The notes under the pieces: model-generated | Told to the model about the DNA's origin: nothing | What the model saw: the letters and a program-made list of their open reading frames with translations, nothing else | Databases searched by the model: none | Translations under genes and position numbers: made by a program | NCBI GenBank assembly: GCA_947481575.1 | Contig: CANKGV010000002.1 | Location: 1-64,000 of the forward strand | DNA: 64,000 bases | Source of the DNA: Alphaproteobacteria bacterium | GTDB lineage: Bacteria; Pseudomonadota; Alphaproteobacteria; UBA2966; CAIVPW01 | Direction: 5' to 3' | Part shown: positions 34,908 through 44,179 of the stretch, in pieces | Layout of the letters: every line of letters begins with the position of its first letter | Position numbering within the stretch: the stretch's first letter is position 1

Positions 34908-35450
34908 GTGGGTATGGCCGTGGAGACATTGTCTTTGGCCCAAAACCTCGACCGTCGGCAAGCAATCACAGCCATGGCGCTGGCGTGTACGGTTGCGCCG
35001 CTCGCCGCCCGCGCGGCGCTGGCGCCGGCCAACATGCCGGCCAAACTCCTCCTCGAAGTTTTGGATGTGGGCGGCTTCGACCCGCTCATTCGCCGCGATT
35101 CCGCGGGCAAGATCACGCGGCGCAACCTGTCGTTCCGCACCGCCGAGATTGCGACCGAGCGGATGGTTGGACAGTTGGAGCTGGTCGAAGGCGCGATCCT
35201 CGCCGAGCTCACGCTGACCTGGCTGCCGAAAGCCGGTCTGCGGTCGTTGACCATGTACAACGCCCGGGTAATCGATTCCGAGAGTATCCGTCTGGCGCAG
35301 CAGGGCCGCGGCCAGGACTACGACGAATTCATCGCCGCCGTCGAAAGCACCCACGGGTCGCTGCGGTTGGTCGATGCCCAGCAGACTCAGGTGGCCGACT
35401 ACCGCATCACCGAGCGCGGCGTCGTGGAGTGGAAGCGCTACACCGCCTGA
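34908..35450 (+). CDS. Hypothetical protein with possible export signal
   Basis: 180 aa. A short basic stretch (NLDRRQ) is followed by a hydrophobic segment ITAMALACTVAPLAARAALA that looks like a signal peptide with an Ala-x-Ala site. The remaining 140 residues are mixed alpha/beta (ITRRNLSFRTAEIATERMVG, RSLTMYNARVIDSESI) and include no Cys pair or metal motif. Start is GTG, or ATG two codons on. It is divergent from the hydrolase gene and tail-to-tail with ychF. Family not recognised. Confidence 0.65.
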   Translation: MGMAVETLSLAQNLDRRQAITAMALACTVAPLAARAALAPANMPAKLLLEVLDVGGFDPLIRRDSAGKITRRNLSFRTAEIATERMVGQLELVEGAILAELTLTWLPKAGLRSLTMYNARVIDSESIRLAQQGRGQDYDEFIAAVESTHGSLRLVDAQQTQVADYRITERGVVEWKRYTA

Positions 35451-35457
35451 CGCTTGC

Positions 35458-36558
35458 CTAGACCGCGAAGCGGATCAGCATCGTGTCGCCGTCCTGCACC
35501 ACATATTCTTTGCCTTCCGAACGCATGCGCCCGGCGGCCTTCGCTCCCTGTTCGCCGCCCTGCGCCACGTAGTCGTCATACCCGATGACCTCGGCGCGGA
35601 TGAAGCCGCGCTCCATGTCCGAATGAATCTGGCCCGCCGCCTGCGGGGCTTTCGCGCCCTTTGGGATCGTCCAAGCGCGGGTTTCGGTCGGGCCGACCGT
35701 GAAGAACGTGATCAGCCCCAGCAGGTCGTAGCCGGCCCGGATCACCTGGGTCAGGCCGCTCTCCTTCAGCCCCGCCGCCCCTAGGTACTCCGCCTGTTCG
35801 GCGGCGTCGGAGAGTCCGGCGAGTTCTGCTTCCATCGAAGCGCAGATCACCACGTGACCGCGGCCCTCCGCCTTGGCCTTCGCCGCCATGCGTTGGGTCA
35901 GTTCGTTGCCCGTCGCGGCATCCGCTTCGCCCACATTGCACACGTACAGCAGCGGCTTGCCGGTCAGCAGTTGCAGGCCCGGCACCAACAACTTCTCGGC
36001 GCCTTCGAACGCGACACGGTTGGCCGGGGTGCCTTCGCGCAGCGCCTTGATCAGCTTGTCGACCACCGGCATCAGCGCCTTGGCGTCGCGGTCGCCGCCG
36101 CGTGCCTTCTTCTCCAGGCCGTTCACCCGGCGCTCCAGGCTGTCCAGGTCGGCCAGCATGAGTTCGGTTTCGATTGTCTCGGCGTCGGCGACCGGGTCGA
36201 CCTTGTTGTTTACGTGGATCACGTTGCCGTCTTCGAAGCACCGCACCAAGTGCAGCACCGCATCCACTTCGCGGATGTGGCCCAGGAACTGGTTGCCCAA
36301 ACCCTCGCCGGTGCTGGCGCCCTTCACGAGCCCGGCGATGTCGACGAACGAGATCTGGTTCGGCACCACCTTCACCGATTTCGCCAGCACCGCGAGCTTG
36401 TCCAGGCGCGGGTCGGGCACGGCGACCTTGCCCACGTTCGGCTCGATGGTGGTGAAGGGGTAGTTCGCCGCCTGGGCCGCCTGGGTGGCGGTCAGCGCGT
36501 TGAACAGGGTGGACTTGCCCACGTTGGGCAGCCCGACGATGCCGCAGGTGAATCCCAT
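35458..36558 (-). CDS. ychF: Redox-regulated ribosome-associated ATPase YchF/OLA1
   Basis: 366 aa Obg-family protein that prefers ATP over GTP. P-loop GIVGLPNVGKSTLFNALT at the N-terminus, switch NYPFTTIEPNVG, DxxG as VDIAGLVKGAST. The G4 position reads VCNVGE rather than NKxD, as expected for YchF. The C-terminal TGS domain (FTVGPTETRAWTIPKGAKAPQAAG) is complete. Its ATG lies 4 nt after the pth stop, in the common rplY-pth-ychF arrangement. Confidence 0.95.
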   Translation of the reverse strand: MGFTCGIVGLPNVGKSTLFNALTATQAAQAANYPFTTIEPNVGKVAVPDPRLDKLAVLAKSVKVVPNQISFVDIAGLVKGASTGEGLGNQFLGHIREVDAVLHLVRCFEDGNVIHVNNKVDPVADAETIETELMLADLDSLERRVNGLEKKARGGDRDAKALMPVVDKLIKALREGTPANRVAFEGAEKLLVPGLQLLTGKPLLYVCNVGEADAATGNELTQRMAAKAKAEGRGHVVICASMEAELAGLSDAAEQAEYLGAAGLKESGLTQVIRAGYDLLGLITFFTVGPTETRAWTIPKGAKAPQAAGQIHSDMERGFIRAEVIGYDDYVAQGGEQGAKAAGRMRSEGKEYVVQDGDTMLIRFAV

Positions 36559-36562
36559 GGAG

Positions 36563-37165
36563 CTAGCCGGCCTTGGTTGGGGGCGGTGTCTTGCGCGGAG
36601 GTTTCAGGATCAGCGCGACCTTATTGGCGAATGCGGAGTCGTCGGCGCCGGTCAGCAGTGGTGCCGCGTCGGCGATGGCGTCCAGCAGGGGCACGATCCA
36701 CTGCGCGTCGGCCTTGTCGAAGTCGTTCAGCACGTGGCCGTGGACCTGTTCCTTGGTGCCGGGGTGGCCAACCCCGATGCGGACGCGGCGGAAGTGGGGC
36801 CCGATGTGCTCGGACACCGAACGGATGCCGTTGTGCCCGGCCGCGCCGCCGCCCGCCTTCACCCGCAACTTGCCGGGCTCGAGATCGATTTCGTCGTGGA
36901 ACACGATGACGTTCTCGGGCGGGATCTTGTGGAGCCGGGCGACCTCGCCGACGGCGATGCCCGAGCGGTTCATGAACGTCATCGGCTTCAGGCCCAAGAC
37001 CGGCACGTCGCCGAACTTGCCGCGGGCCTCCCAACTGTCGCGCTTGCTGCGCCACGGCTCGAAGCCGTTGCGCAGCGCGATCACGTCCAAGGCCAGGAAG
37101 CCGATGTTGTGGCGGGTGCCCGAGTACTTTTCCCCGGGATTGCCGAGCCCGACCAGCAGCAGCAA
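36563..37165 (-). CDS. pth: Peptidyl-tRNA hydrolase
   Basis: 200 aa. Releases tRNA from prematurely dropped peptidyl-tRNA. Motifs LVGLGNPGEKYSGTRHNIGF (catalytic His), FMNRSGIAV, VFHDEIDLEPGKLRVK and GAAGHNGIRS are all present. The apparent start is TTG, directly after the rplY stop (3 nt), in a position that fits the family's N-terminus (M-x-x-x-VGLGNPG). Translation may therefore depend on coupling to rplY. Confidence 0.95.
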   Translation of the reverse strand: MLLLVGLGNPGEKYSGTRHNIGFLALDVIALRNGFEPWRSKRDSWEARGKFGDVPVLGLKPMTFMNRSGIAVGEVARLHKIPPENVIVFHDEIDLEPGKLRVKAGGGAAGHNGIRSVSEHIGPHFRRVRIGVGHPGTKEQVHGHVLNDFDKADAQWIVPLLDAIADAAPLLTGADDSAFANKVALILKPPRKTPPPTKAG

Positions 37166-37168
37166 GGA

Positions 37169-37873
37169 CTACTTCTTCTTTTCGTCCTTGCCCTTTTCGC
37201 CGCCGGCGGCAGGAGCGGCCGCAGCAGCCTCGGCGGCCGCGGTTTCTTCTGCGGTCGGACCGGCTGCGGCAGCGGCGGCGGCCTTGGCTTCCAAGGCCTC
37301 TTCGCGCACGGCGCTCGGCGGGGTGATCGTCGCAACGGTGAAGTCGCGCTTGATCTGGGTGGTCACACCGTCCGGCAGCTTCACTTGGCTGATGTGGCGG
37401 GCGTCGTTGATGTCCAAACCGGCGAGGCTGACGACGATGCGCTCAGGAATCGCATCGGCCTGGCAGATGACCGGGATTTCGTGGCGCACGACGTTGACGA
37501 TGCCGCCGCGCTTCAGGCCCGGCGCGTCGGCTTCATCGACGAACTGCACCGGCACCGAGATGCGCACCTGGCTGCCCGGAACCAGGCGCAGGAAATCGAC
37601 GTGGATCGGATTGTCGGTGACCGGGTGGAGCTGGATGTCGCGGGGCAGGACGCGTTCCTTGCCCTTGCCGATGACCAGCTCGAACACGCGATTGCCGAAC
37701 CCGCCCTTTTCGTACTCGCGGCGCACGATGCGCTGGTCGACCGAAACGAACGCGTTGTCCTTGGCGCCGCCGTAGATGACTGCGGGAATGGTGCCTTCGC
37801 GGCGCAGCAGGCGGCTCGCGCCGCGGCCCGAACCCGGGCGCACTTCAGCGTTGAGTTGTACGACGTCAGCCAT
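37169..37873 (-). CDS. rplY: 50S ribosomal protein L25/Ctc
   Basis: 234 aa, the long TL5/Ctc form: N-terminal 5S-rRNA-binding domain (GRGASRLLRREGTIPAVIYGG, NRVFELVIGKG, LHPVTDNPIHVDFLRL) and a beta-rich C-terminal domain. An Ala/Glu-rich low-complexity tail (about 200-234) follows, ending in KGKDEKKK. First of rplY-pth-ychF on the minus strand; prs lies 33 nt upstream in the same direction, so the four may be one transcript. Confidence 0.94.
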   Translation of the reverse strand: MADVVQLNAEVRPGSGRGASRLLRREGTIPAVIYGGAKDNAFVSVDQRIVRREYEKGGFGNRVFELVIGKGKERVLPRDIQLHPVTDNPIHVDFLRLVPGSQVRISVPVQFVDEADAPGLKRGGIVNVVRHEIPVICQADAIPERIVVSLAGLDINDARHISQVKLPDGVTTQIKRDFTVATITPPSAVREEALEAKAAAAAAAGPTAEETAAAEAAAAAPAAGGEKGKDEKKK

Positions 37874-37906
37874 GGTCTTCCTCGTTTCCAGTCCCAGAGC
37901 GCCGGC

Positions 37907-38839
37907 CTAGTCGAACAGGCTCGACACCGAAGTTTCGGTATTCACGCGCATCATCGCCTCGGCCAGCAGCGGCGCGATACTGATGCGCCGCACGCAGTCC
38001 GTTTCGTCGGTCCCCGGCTTGGGTGCGATCGAGTCGGTGAGTACCAGCGTTTCCAGCGCCGAAGCGCGGATGCGGGGCAGCGCCTGCCCCGACAAAACGC
38101 CGTGAGTGACGTACGCCACCACCGACTTCGCCCCCGCCTTTTTCAAGGCATCGGCCGCGTTGCACAGGGTTCCCGCCGAATCGACGATATCGTCGACGAT
38201 CAGGCAGTTACGCCCTTTGACCTCGCCGATGATGTTGACGACCTCGGAAACGCCTGCGCGTTCGCGCCGCTTATCGATGATCGCAAGGTCCGCGTCAAGG
38301 CGCTTGGCCAAGGCGCGGGCCCGGTAAACGCCGCCGATATCCGGGGATACGAACACCAAATCCTTGCCGTCGTAGCGCGATGCGATGTCCCGGGTAAACA
38401 CCGGCGCCGAGAACAAGTTGTCGGTCGGAATATCGAAAAAGCCCTGAATCTGGCCCGCATGCAGGTCCAGCGTCAGAACCCGGTTGGCCCCGGCGGTGGT
38501 GATCAGATTGGCCACCAATTTGGCCGAAATCGGCGTGCGCGGGCCCGGTTTGCGGTCCTGGCGGCCATAGCCGAAGTAGGGGATCACGGCGGTGATGCGG
38601 TGGGCGGAGGCGCGCCGCAGCGCGTCGATGCAAATCAGCAGTTCCATGAGGTTGTCGTTCGCCGGGAACGACGTGGACTGGATCACGAACACGTCCTCGC
38701 CGCGGACGTTCTCGTGGATCTCCACCCAGGCTTCCATGTCGGCGAACCGGCTGATCGAGGCCCGGGTGAGCGGCATCGACAGGTGCTGCGAAATGGCTTC
38801 CGCCAGCGGACGGTTCGAGTTCCCGGCGACCACTTTCAT
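37907..38839 (-). CDS. prs: Ribose-phosphate pyrophosphokinase
   Basis: 310 aa enzyme making PRPP from ribose-5-phosphate and ATP. Motifs: [13 protein letters not shown], the flexible loop region [36 protein letters not shown], and the PRPP-binding loop [17 protein letters not shown]. The start MKVVAGNSN fits the family N-terminus; an upstream open frame is unsupported. It provides PRPP used by Apt and others. Confidence 0.95.
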   Translation of the reverse strand: MKVVAGNSNRPLAEAISQHLSMPLTRASISRFADMEAWVEIHENVRGEDVFVIQSTSFPANDNLMELLICIDALRRASAHRITAVIPYFGYGRQDRKPGPRTPISAKLVANLITTAGANRVLTLDLHAGQIQGFFDIPTDNLFSAPVFTRDIASRYDGKDLVFVSPDIGGVYRARALAKRLDADLAIIDKRRERAGVSEVVNIIGEVKGRNCLIVDDIVDSAGTLCNAADALKKAGAKSVVAYVTHGVLSGQALPRIRASALETLVLTDSIAPKPGTDETDCVRRISIAPLLAEAMMRVNTETSVSSLFD

Positions 38840-38937
38840 GGCAACTCCTGGTCGGCGGCGCAAACTGCTGCTCACGGGGGGTGGAAACGGCGCGGAACCT
38901 ACCACCCGCCGACCGGTGCTGTAAACGCAGACGCCGC

Positions 38938-39408
38938 CTAAATGGCGGGGCAGACGTCCATATTGCCGGGCATGAACTCGCTCAGCTTCACCGTGTGGTC
39001 TTCCGACGCCCGCGCCTTCGTTTCCCAAGGAATCGGGCAGCCTTTGGTGCTCAGCGTCAGGAAATAGGCGTTGTTGCTGACATCGCGGAACGTGAGGTTC
39101 GGCCCGAACACGTCCGGCTTGAGTACGTGGGTGGCGGGGGATTCGCGGATGAAGTTGCGGATGGTGCCGCCGTCGTTGCGCGATTCCACGGTCGTCTCGA
39201 TCACCAGTTTGTCGTTCACCGCCATCCGGATATCCGGACCGCTGCTCGGCACCAGGGTAATCGGCCCCGACGTCAGGTTGACCAGCACCAGGCGCTGGAC
39301 CGCCGATTTCTGCACCAGCGGCAGACTGTCGGGGTTGGTGGCGCACGCGGCGAGCCCAAGGCCAGCCGCCAGAATCGTGACGGGTACAAACGCAGAAGTG
39401 AGCTTCAT
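38938..39408 (-). CDS. Putative lipoprotein, 156 aa
   Basis: The N-terminus ([22 protein letters not shown]) is a lipoprotein signal with lipobox GLAAC and acceptor Cys near residue 22. The mature part is about 135 residues of predicted beta structure ([37 protein letters not shown]) and has two further Cys that might form a disulfide. It sits alone upstream of prs on the same strand (about 98 nt). Family not recognised. Confidence 0.7.
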   Translation of the reverse strand: MKLTSAFVPVTILAAGLGLAACATNPDSLPLVQKSAVQRLVLVNLTSGPITLVPSSGPDIRMAVNDKLVIETTVESRNDGGTIRNFIRESPATHVLKPDVFGPNLTFRDVSNNAYFLTLSTKGCPIPWETKARASEDHTVKLSEFMPGNMDVCPAI

Positions 39409-39557
39409 CGCGGCACCTTCCATCTGTGTGGTGGTCGCCCCCGTCGGTCGCAGCGGTCCAGCGGGCCGCAACGTTACTGGGTAGCGGGGAAGCGTGACCC
39501 AATCAGGGCAAACGAGAGCCCAACTACCGCAAGCTTGGCCGGGACCGGTGCCGCTGT

Positions 39558-40325
39558 CTAGTGACGGTCCAAGAGGATGGCCGAGATTTGGCGGCCGCAC
39601 TGGGCCTCGTTGGCCAGGGTGCTGCGCCGGTGGCTGAAGAACCGCCCGGAATCGGTGAACGTATCCAGCCCCAGCGGCTCGACCCGTCCCACGCCCGCCG
39701 ATAGCAGCCGCGAGGTCAGGTACCCCGGCAGGTCGAAGTGAAAGTGGTCGGCCCGCCCGGCGGAAAAGAACGCCGCACTCGCCGGGTCGTCGCGCAGGAA
39801 GGGTGCCGGGAACTCGGGCCCCACCTCGTAGGACGCCGCGGCGATGGCCGGACCGACCGCTGCAAAGATGCGCGAGCGCGGCGCGCCGAGGCGCTCCATG
39901 GCGTCGACGACCGCTTCCACCACGCCGCCCAACGCCCCGCGCCACCCGGCGTGGGCCGCGCCCACCACTTCGGCGTCGGGGCAGGCGAACAGGATCGGCC
40001 CGCAGTCGGCGGTGAGCAGCCCCAGCGCGATGCCGGGGGTGGCGGTGACCAGCCCATCGGCTTCCGGCCGGTCGGCGTCGCTCCACGGCTTGGTGACCAC
40101 CACCACGTTGGCGCCGTGCACTTGCTTGGCCGTCACCAGCGCCGTGGGTGCCACTTCCAGCCGCGCCGCCACGCGTTCGCGATTGGCCGCCACGTTGGCC
40201 GGATCGTCGCCGGTCGACGCGCCACAGTTCAGGCTCGCGAACCCGCCGGTCGAAACGCCGCCCGCGCGGGTGAAAAACGCGTGGCGCACGATGCGCCAAC
40301 TGCTGAGGCTGGCGGCCTGAATCAC
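39558..40325 (-). CDS. pgeF: Peptidoglycan editing factor PgeF (YfiH, laccase-domain family)
   Basis: 255 aa. Multicopper-polyphenol-oxidase-type domain with TRAGGVSTGGFASLN, KQVHGANVV (His), LLTADCGPILF (Cys) and HAGWRGAL (His), the zinc/copper ligands that define the family. YfiH-type proteins remove mis-incorporated L-Ser from peptidoglycan precursors in E. coli. The start is GTG in a GTGA overlap with midA. A long open frame upstream belongs to the antisense of midA. Confidence 0.9.
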   Translation of the reverse strand: MIQAASLSSWRIVRHAFFTRAGGVSTGGFASLNCGASTGDDPANVAANRERVAARLEVAPTALVTAKQVHGANVVVVTKPWSDADRPEADGLVTATPGIALGLLTADCGPILFACPDAEVVGAAHAGWRGALGGVVEAVVDAMERLGAPRSRIFAAVGPAIAAASYEVGPEFPAPFLRDDPASAAFFSAGRADHFHFDLPGYLTSRLLSAGVGRVEPLGLDTFTDSGRFFSHRRSTLANEAQCGRQISAILLDRH

Positions 40326-41440
40326 GGCGCGAACCCCGCCGGTGCCGGGTGGCCCGGGTGCGCAACGCACAGCACCTTGAACAGGCCGCCCATGCCTTCG
40401 GGCCCGATCAGCCGCGCCAGCGCCGATTCGATCTCGGCCTTCTGCGCCGATGTCGCCTTGGCGGATAGGCGCGCCGCGCGCGGGCCGATGCCGAGCTGGT
40501 GCAGGAACGCGCCTTGGGTCACCGGGCCCCACACCTTGGCGCCCGATTCCTCCGCCGCGCGGCGCAGCACGGCAAAGTCCACATGGGCGCAAATGTCTGC
40601 GATGCCGGGGTTCTCCAGCACCGGATGGGGCTTGTGGCGCGCCACGCCCTGCAGTGTGTCGCGCGCGCCGAATTCGCCGCTGCCGTAGTCGATGATCAAC
40701 GCCGCGCCGCCGTCCTTGGCCACGCGCGCGGCGATGTTGCTCACCAGCGCAATCGCGCCCGGGGAAACCTCCGCCACCGCACCGACCGGCGCGTCGCGCA
40801 CTTCCGGCGGGAGCAGGGCGAATCCCGGCCCCGGCGCCGCCGCCACGACGAACTGGAACCCGCCGCGGTCGTCCGCATCCACCAGCCGTTCGCGCCATCC
40901 GGCCACCGTGCGCACGAATTGCCGCACCGGCAGTGCGTCGAACAATTCGTTCGCCACCAGCAGCAGCGGCCCCTCCGGCACTTCCGCGAACGACGTATGC
41001 CACGTCACGTCATAACCCGATCCTGCCAGCGCCATGCGCTGGGCGTGTGCCAGCGTCTGCGACAGTTCCACCAGGTGCACCTTGGCCGCCGCGCGGAATC
41101 CCGCTTGGCTCGCTGCGGCCCGCAGCAGATCGCTCATCAGCGTGCCGCGGCCGGGCCCCAGTTCGGCTAGGCGCACCAGCGGCGGGCGTCCCATGACGTC
41201 CCACGCGTGGGCGCACCACACGCCGAGCAGTTCGCCGAACATCTGGCTCACTTCCGGTGAGGTGATGAAATCGCCGTCGCGGCCGAACGGCTGGCGCGCG
41301 ACGTAATACCCGTGGCGCGGGTGGGTCAGGACCGCCGACATGAACGCATCGACCGTCAACGGCCCGGCCGCGCGAATCCGGCGCGCCAGATGCTGGGCGA
41401 GTTCGCCGGCGGCGGCGCTGTCAGTTCGTTCGGGCGGCAC
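40322..41440 (-). CDS. MidA/NDUFAF7-like SAM-dependent methyltransferase
   Basis: 372 aa. Class I methyltransferase of the MidA/NDUFAF7 family, whose mitochondrial member methylates an Arg of the NDUFS2 subunit during complex I assembly. Visible: PFGRDGDFITSPEVSQMFGELLGVW, the SAM-binding ELGPGRGTLMSDLLRA, LLVANELFDALPVRQFV and ALIIDYGSGE. It overlaps lgt by 20 nt upstream and pgeF by 4 nt downstream; the order lgt-midA-pgeF is common in alphaproteobacteria. Confidence 0.9.
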   Translation of the reverse strand: MPPERTDSAAAGELAQHLARRIRAAGPLTVDAFMSAVLTHPRHGYYVARQPFGRDGDFITSPEVSQMFGELLGVWCAHAWDVMGRPPLVRLAELGPGRGTLMSDLLRAAASQAGFRAAAKVHLVELSQTLAHAQRMALAGSGYDVTWHTSFAEVPEGPLLLVANELFDALPVRQFVRTVAGWRERLVDADDRGGFQFVVAAAPGPGFALLPPEVRDAPVGAVAEVSPGAIALVSNIAARVAKDGGAALIIDYGSGEFGARDTLQGVARHKPHPVLENPGIADICAHVDFAVLRRAAEESGAKVWGPVTQGAFLHQLGIGPRAARLSAKATSAQKAEIESALARLIGPEGMGGLFKVLCVAHPGHPAPAGFAP

Positions 41441-42215
41441 GGAACACCAGGTACAGTCCTCCCAACAACACCGGCACGCTCAGCCACTGGCCCAGCGTCG
41501 ATCCGCCCAGCAGGAACCCCACCTGCAGATCGGGCTGGCGGAACTGCTCCACGAACATGCGTGCCGCAGCGTAGCCTGCCAGGAACACGCCCGACACTAA
41601 GCCCGGCCGCGCCCGCACCCACGCGTTGCGGTACAGCACCTGCACGATCGCGAACAGCAGCACGCCTTCCAGCAGCGCTTCGTAGATTTGGCTCGGATGG
41701 CGCGGCAGGTTGCCGGCTCCCGGAAAGGTCACGCCCCACGGCGCGTCGGTCACGCGGCCCCACAGCTCGCTGTTGATGAAGTTGGCGACGCGGCCAAAGA
41801 ACAATCCCACCGGCGCCACCGAAGCGATCAGGTCGCCGGTGGCGAGCAGCGGCAGTGCGCGGCGCCGGCAGAACACGGCGATGGCCACCATCACGCCGGC
41901 CAGCCCGCCGTGGAACGACATGCCGCCGCGCCACAGATACAGGATCTCCAGCGGGTGCTGCGCGAAGTAGCCGAAGTTGTAGATCAGCACGTAGCCGAGC
42001 CGGCCGCCGATGATCACGCCCAAGATCGCCCACACCAGAAAGTCGTCCACATCGATGCGCTGCATCGGTGAACCCGGATAGCGCAAATAGCGCACGACGA
42101 TCTGCCACCCGGTCAGCAACCCGGCGATGTAGGCCAGGGCGTACCAGCGGATCGCAAACGGACCGATCTGGATCGCGATGGGGTCGATGTCGGGGAACGC
42201 AATCGCAGCGAGCAC
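41421..42215 (-). CDS. lgt: Phosphatidylglycerol-prolipoprotein diacylglyceryl transferase
   Basis: 264 aa, seven membrane helices. Transfers diacylglycerol to the lipobox Cys of preprolipoproteins in the inner membrane. Conserved: IRWYALAYIAGLLTGW, RGGMSFHGGLAG (catalytic His) and the signature GRVANFINSELWGRVTD, then RHPSQIYEALLEG. The GTG start (VLAAIAFPDIDPIAIQ) has AAGGA about 10 nt upstream and gives the normal length; the open frame upstream is not protein-like. The lipoproteins at 38938 and 58561 are likely substrates. Confidence 0.93.
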   Translation of the reverse strand: MLAAIAFPDIDPIAIQIGPFAIRWYALAYIAGLLTGWQIVVRYLRYPGSPMQRIDVDDFLVWAILGVIIGGRLGYVLIYNFGYFAQHPLEILYLWRGGMSFHGGLAGVMVAIAVFCRRRALPLLATGDLIASVAPVGLFFGRVANFINSELWGRVTDAPWGVTFPGAGNLPRHPSQIYEALLEGVLLFAIVQVLYRNAWVRARPGLVSGVFLAGYAAARMFVEQFRQPDLQVGFLLGGSTLGQWLSVPVLLGGLYLVFRAARTN

Positions 42216-42377
42216 CGGATGCTGGTCCTTCGCTGGAGGGACACACGGCCGCGCGGCCGGGCGTACCGCGGTGGCGCCCGCATATAAGCGCGCGCGGCCC
42301 GCCCCGGCAAGCCGCGGGAAATGCCCCGGGGGTACCTGCGCTTGAACGCCGTGCGCCGCGGCCTCATAGTTCCCGCC

Positions 42378-42683
42378 ATGCAAAGCGAAAAGACCCTGAT
42401 TGACGATCTGGCGCGCCTTGCCACCGGCGCCGCCGGCATGCTGGGCGACATGAAAACCGAGGTGGAAACCCGGGTGCGCGAGCAAATCGAGCGGATCGTT
42501 GCCCGCATGAATTTGCCGACCCGGGAAGAGCTGGATGCGGTCAAGGCCTTGGCCGCCGCCGCCCGCGCCGAGGCCGATGCGCTGGCCAAGCGTGTCGCCG
42601 ACCTGGAAGCCGCCGCGGCACCGCGCGTCCGGCCGGCGCCGCCCGCCAACCCGGCGCGCCGTACCCGCAAACCGCGGGCCTAA
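42378..42683 (+). CDS. ubiK: Accessory factor UbiK family protein
   Basis: 101 aa. BMFP/UbiK domain: a helical N-terminus (LIDDLARLATGAAGMLGDMKTEVETRVREQIERI) and a coiled coil (REELDAVKALAAAARAEADALAKRVADLEAA), with an Arg/Pro-rich end. UbiK helps the Ubi complex in ubiquinone synthesis, consistent with the bc1 genes in this window. It diverges from lgt. A GC hairpin without a T-run (GGCGGCC-GTT-GGCCGCC, 42690-42706) follows 7 nt after the stop. Confidence 0.85.
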   Translation: MQSEKTLIDDLARLATGAAGMLGDMKTEVETRVREQIERIVARMNLPTREELDAVKALAAAARAEADALAKRVADLEAAAAPRVRPAPPANPARRTRKPRA

Positions 42684-42753
42684 TGGGCCGGCGGCCGTTG
42701 GCCGCCCGCCCCCACGCCCACTCCCACAAGAATCCCCAACCCGTACTTGCGCT

Positions 42754-42778
42754 GGTACCGATTGTTTGGCACGGTACC
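42754..42778. promoter_or_regulatory. Inverted repeat upstream of the YbjN gene
   Basis: Perfect 7-bp arms GGTACCG and CGGTACC with an 11-nt AT-rich spacer, 69 nt before the GTG of the ybjN-like gene. The size and position fit a transcription-factor operator or a 5' hairpin; no regulator can be named. Confidence 0.35.
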
Positions 42779-42846
42779 TCTCCTAGTAGCTCCTAGGCCG
42801 CGCCCCACCATAGATTGGGCCCGGCCGCATACCAGGGGAGGCGCCC

Positions 42847-43350
42847 GTGACGTTGGTCAGTACGCCCTTTGACGGGAGCCCCGCGAATCCGGTCGATCAG
42901 CTCGAAAACCTCGTCGCGGCCAACGAATGGCCCTTCGAACGGATCGGCGACGACGAGATCGCGTTTTCCATCGGCGGCGAACACACGCAGTACCATCTGT
43001 GGTTCGGCTGGCGCCCCGATGCCAGTGCGCTCGAATTCCGCTGCGCGTTCGACCTGAACCTGCCGGAACGCCGCTTCACCGATATCTGCGAAGTGGTCAC
43101 CCGCATCAATGACCAGCTGTGGCTCGGCCATTTCGATGCGGCGCCCACCGATTCCTCCGTCACGTTCCGCCACACCACCATCGTCGCCGATGGCGTCGGT
43201 CTCGCGCCGGCCCAGTTGGAAATGATTGTCGAAATCGCGCTCGCCTCGTGCGACCGGGCTTATCCTGCGTTCATGCTGCTGCTGTGGGGCGGCAAGCGGC
43301 CCGCCGACGCGGTGGCGTTTGCCATGCTCGAGACCGTCGGCGAGGCGTGA
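42847..43350 (+). CDS. YbjN domain protein
   Basis: 167 aa. YbjN/type III secretion chaperone-like fold: NEWPFERIGDDEIAFSIGGEHTQYHLWFGW, FDLNLPERRFTDICEVVTRINDQLWLGHFD, and the C-terminal helix IVEIALASCDRAYPAFMLLLWGG. GTG start with GGGGAGG 7 nt upstream. YbjN proteins affect stress and motility traits in enterobacteria; no direct activity is known. The stop overlaps proC (GTGA), in a ybjN-proC pair typical of this group of alphaproteobacteria. Confidence 0.85.
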   Translation: MTLVSTPFDGSPANPVDQLENLVAANEWPFERIGDDEIAFSIGGEHTQYHLWFGWRPDASALEFRCAFDLNLPERRFTDICEVVTRINDQLWLGHFDAAPTDSSVTFRHTTIVADGVGLAPAQLEMIVEIALASCDRAYPAFMLLLWGGKRPADAVAFAMLETVGEA

Positions 43351-44162
43351 GCGTTCCCGCCGGCCGCCGCATCCTGTTGGTGGGGTGCGGCAAGATGGGG
43401 CGCGCGCTGGCCCAAGGCTGGCTCGACCGCGGCCTCGATCCTCGGTCGCTCATCGCCGTCGATCCGTCCGCCGATGCGGCCCGCGCCGGCATCGATCTGC
43501 GCGTGCGCGTGGTCGGCGCATTGGCCGACACGGGCGACTTCCAGCCCGATTGGGTTGTCCTGGCGGTGAAGCCGCAAACCTTGGCCGCCGCCGCCGCGCC
43601 CTACCGCCGGTTCGTCGGCTCCGCCACGTTCCTGTCGATCCTCGCCGGCAAAACCCTCGCCGGGCTCAGTGCCGCCTTGGGCGGCGGCGCCATCGTTCGC
43701 TCCATGCCCAACACGCCGGCCGCGGTCGGCCGTGGCATCACCGTCGCCTGTGCCGGTCCCGGCGTGTCGGCCGCTGCGCGCCGCGAATGCACCGGCCTGC
43801 TGGAAGCCGTCGGCGAAGTCGCGTGGATCGAAGACGAAGCGCTGATGGATGCTGTGACCGCAGTGTCCGGCAGCGGCCCCGCCTACGTGTTCCTGCTCAT
43901 CGAATGCCTGGCGGAGGCGGGCATCGCCGCCGGTCTCCCCCCGCCGCTGGCCCACCAGCTCGCCCGCGCCACCGTCGCCGGTTCCGGCGAACTCGCCCAT
44001 CTGTCCAGCGAACCGGCCGCCGTCCTGCGCCAGAACGTCACCAGCCCCGGCGGCACCACCGAAGCCGCCCTGAAAGTCCTGATGGCCCCCGGCGCTCTGT
44101 CCAAGCTGCTGCAAGACGCCGTCGCCGCCGCCGCCAAGCGATCCCGCGAACTCGCCGGCTAG
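43347..44162 (+). CDS. proC: Pyrroline-5-carboxylate reductase
   Basis: 271 aa. Last step of proline synthesis, NAD(P)H-dependent. N-terminal Rossmann motif LLVGCGKMGRALAQGWL, VVLAVKPQTL, IVRSMPNTPAAVGRG and the C-terminal signature SGSGPAYVFLLIECLAEAGIAAGL with TSPGGTTEAAL are complete. Starts at GTG overlapping the YbjN stop. A dispersed palindromic repeat begins 18 nt after its stop. Confidence 0.94.
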   Translation: MSVPAGRRILLVGCGKMGRALAQGWLDRGLDPRSLIAVDPSADAARAGIDLRVRVVGALADTGDFQPDWVVLAVKPQTLAAAAAPYRRFVGSATFLSILAGKTLAGLSAALGGGAIVRSMPNTPAAVGRGITVACAGPGVSAAARRECTGLLEAVGEVAWIEDEALMDAVTAVSGSGPAYVFLLIECLAEAGIAAGLPPPLAHQLARATVAGSGELAHLSSEPAAVLRQNVTSPGGTTEAALKVLMAPGALSKLLQDAVAAAAKRSRELAG

Positions 44163-44179
44163 CCGACCTCTGTCCTCTC

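Noticed and set aside
42690-42706. Intrinsic terminator after ubiK
   Set aside because: The GGCGGCC-GTT-GGCCGCC stem is strong but no T-run follows; mentioned with ubiK rather than called a terminator.
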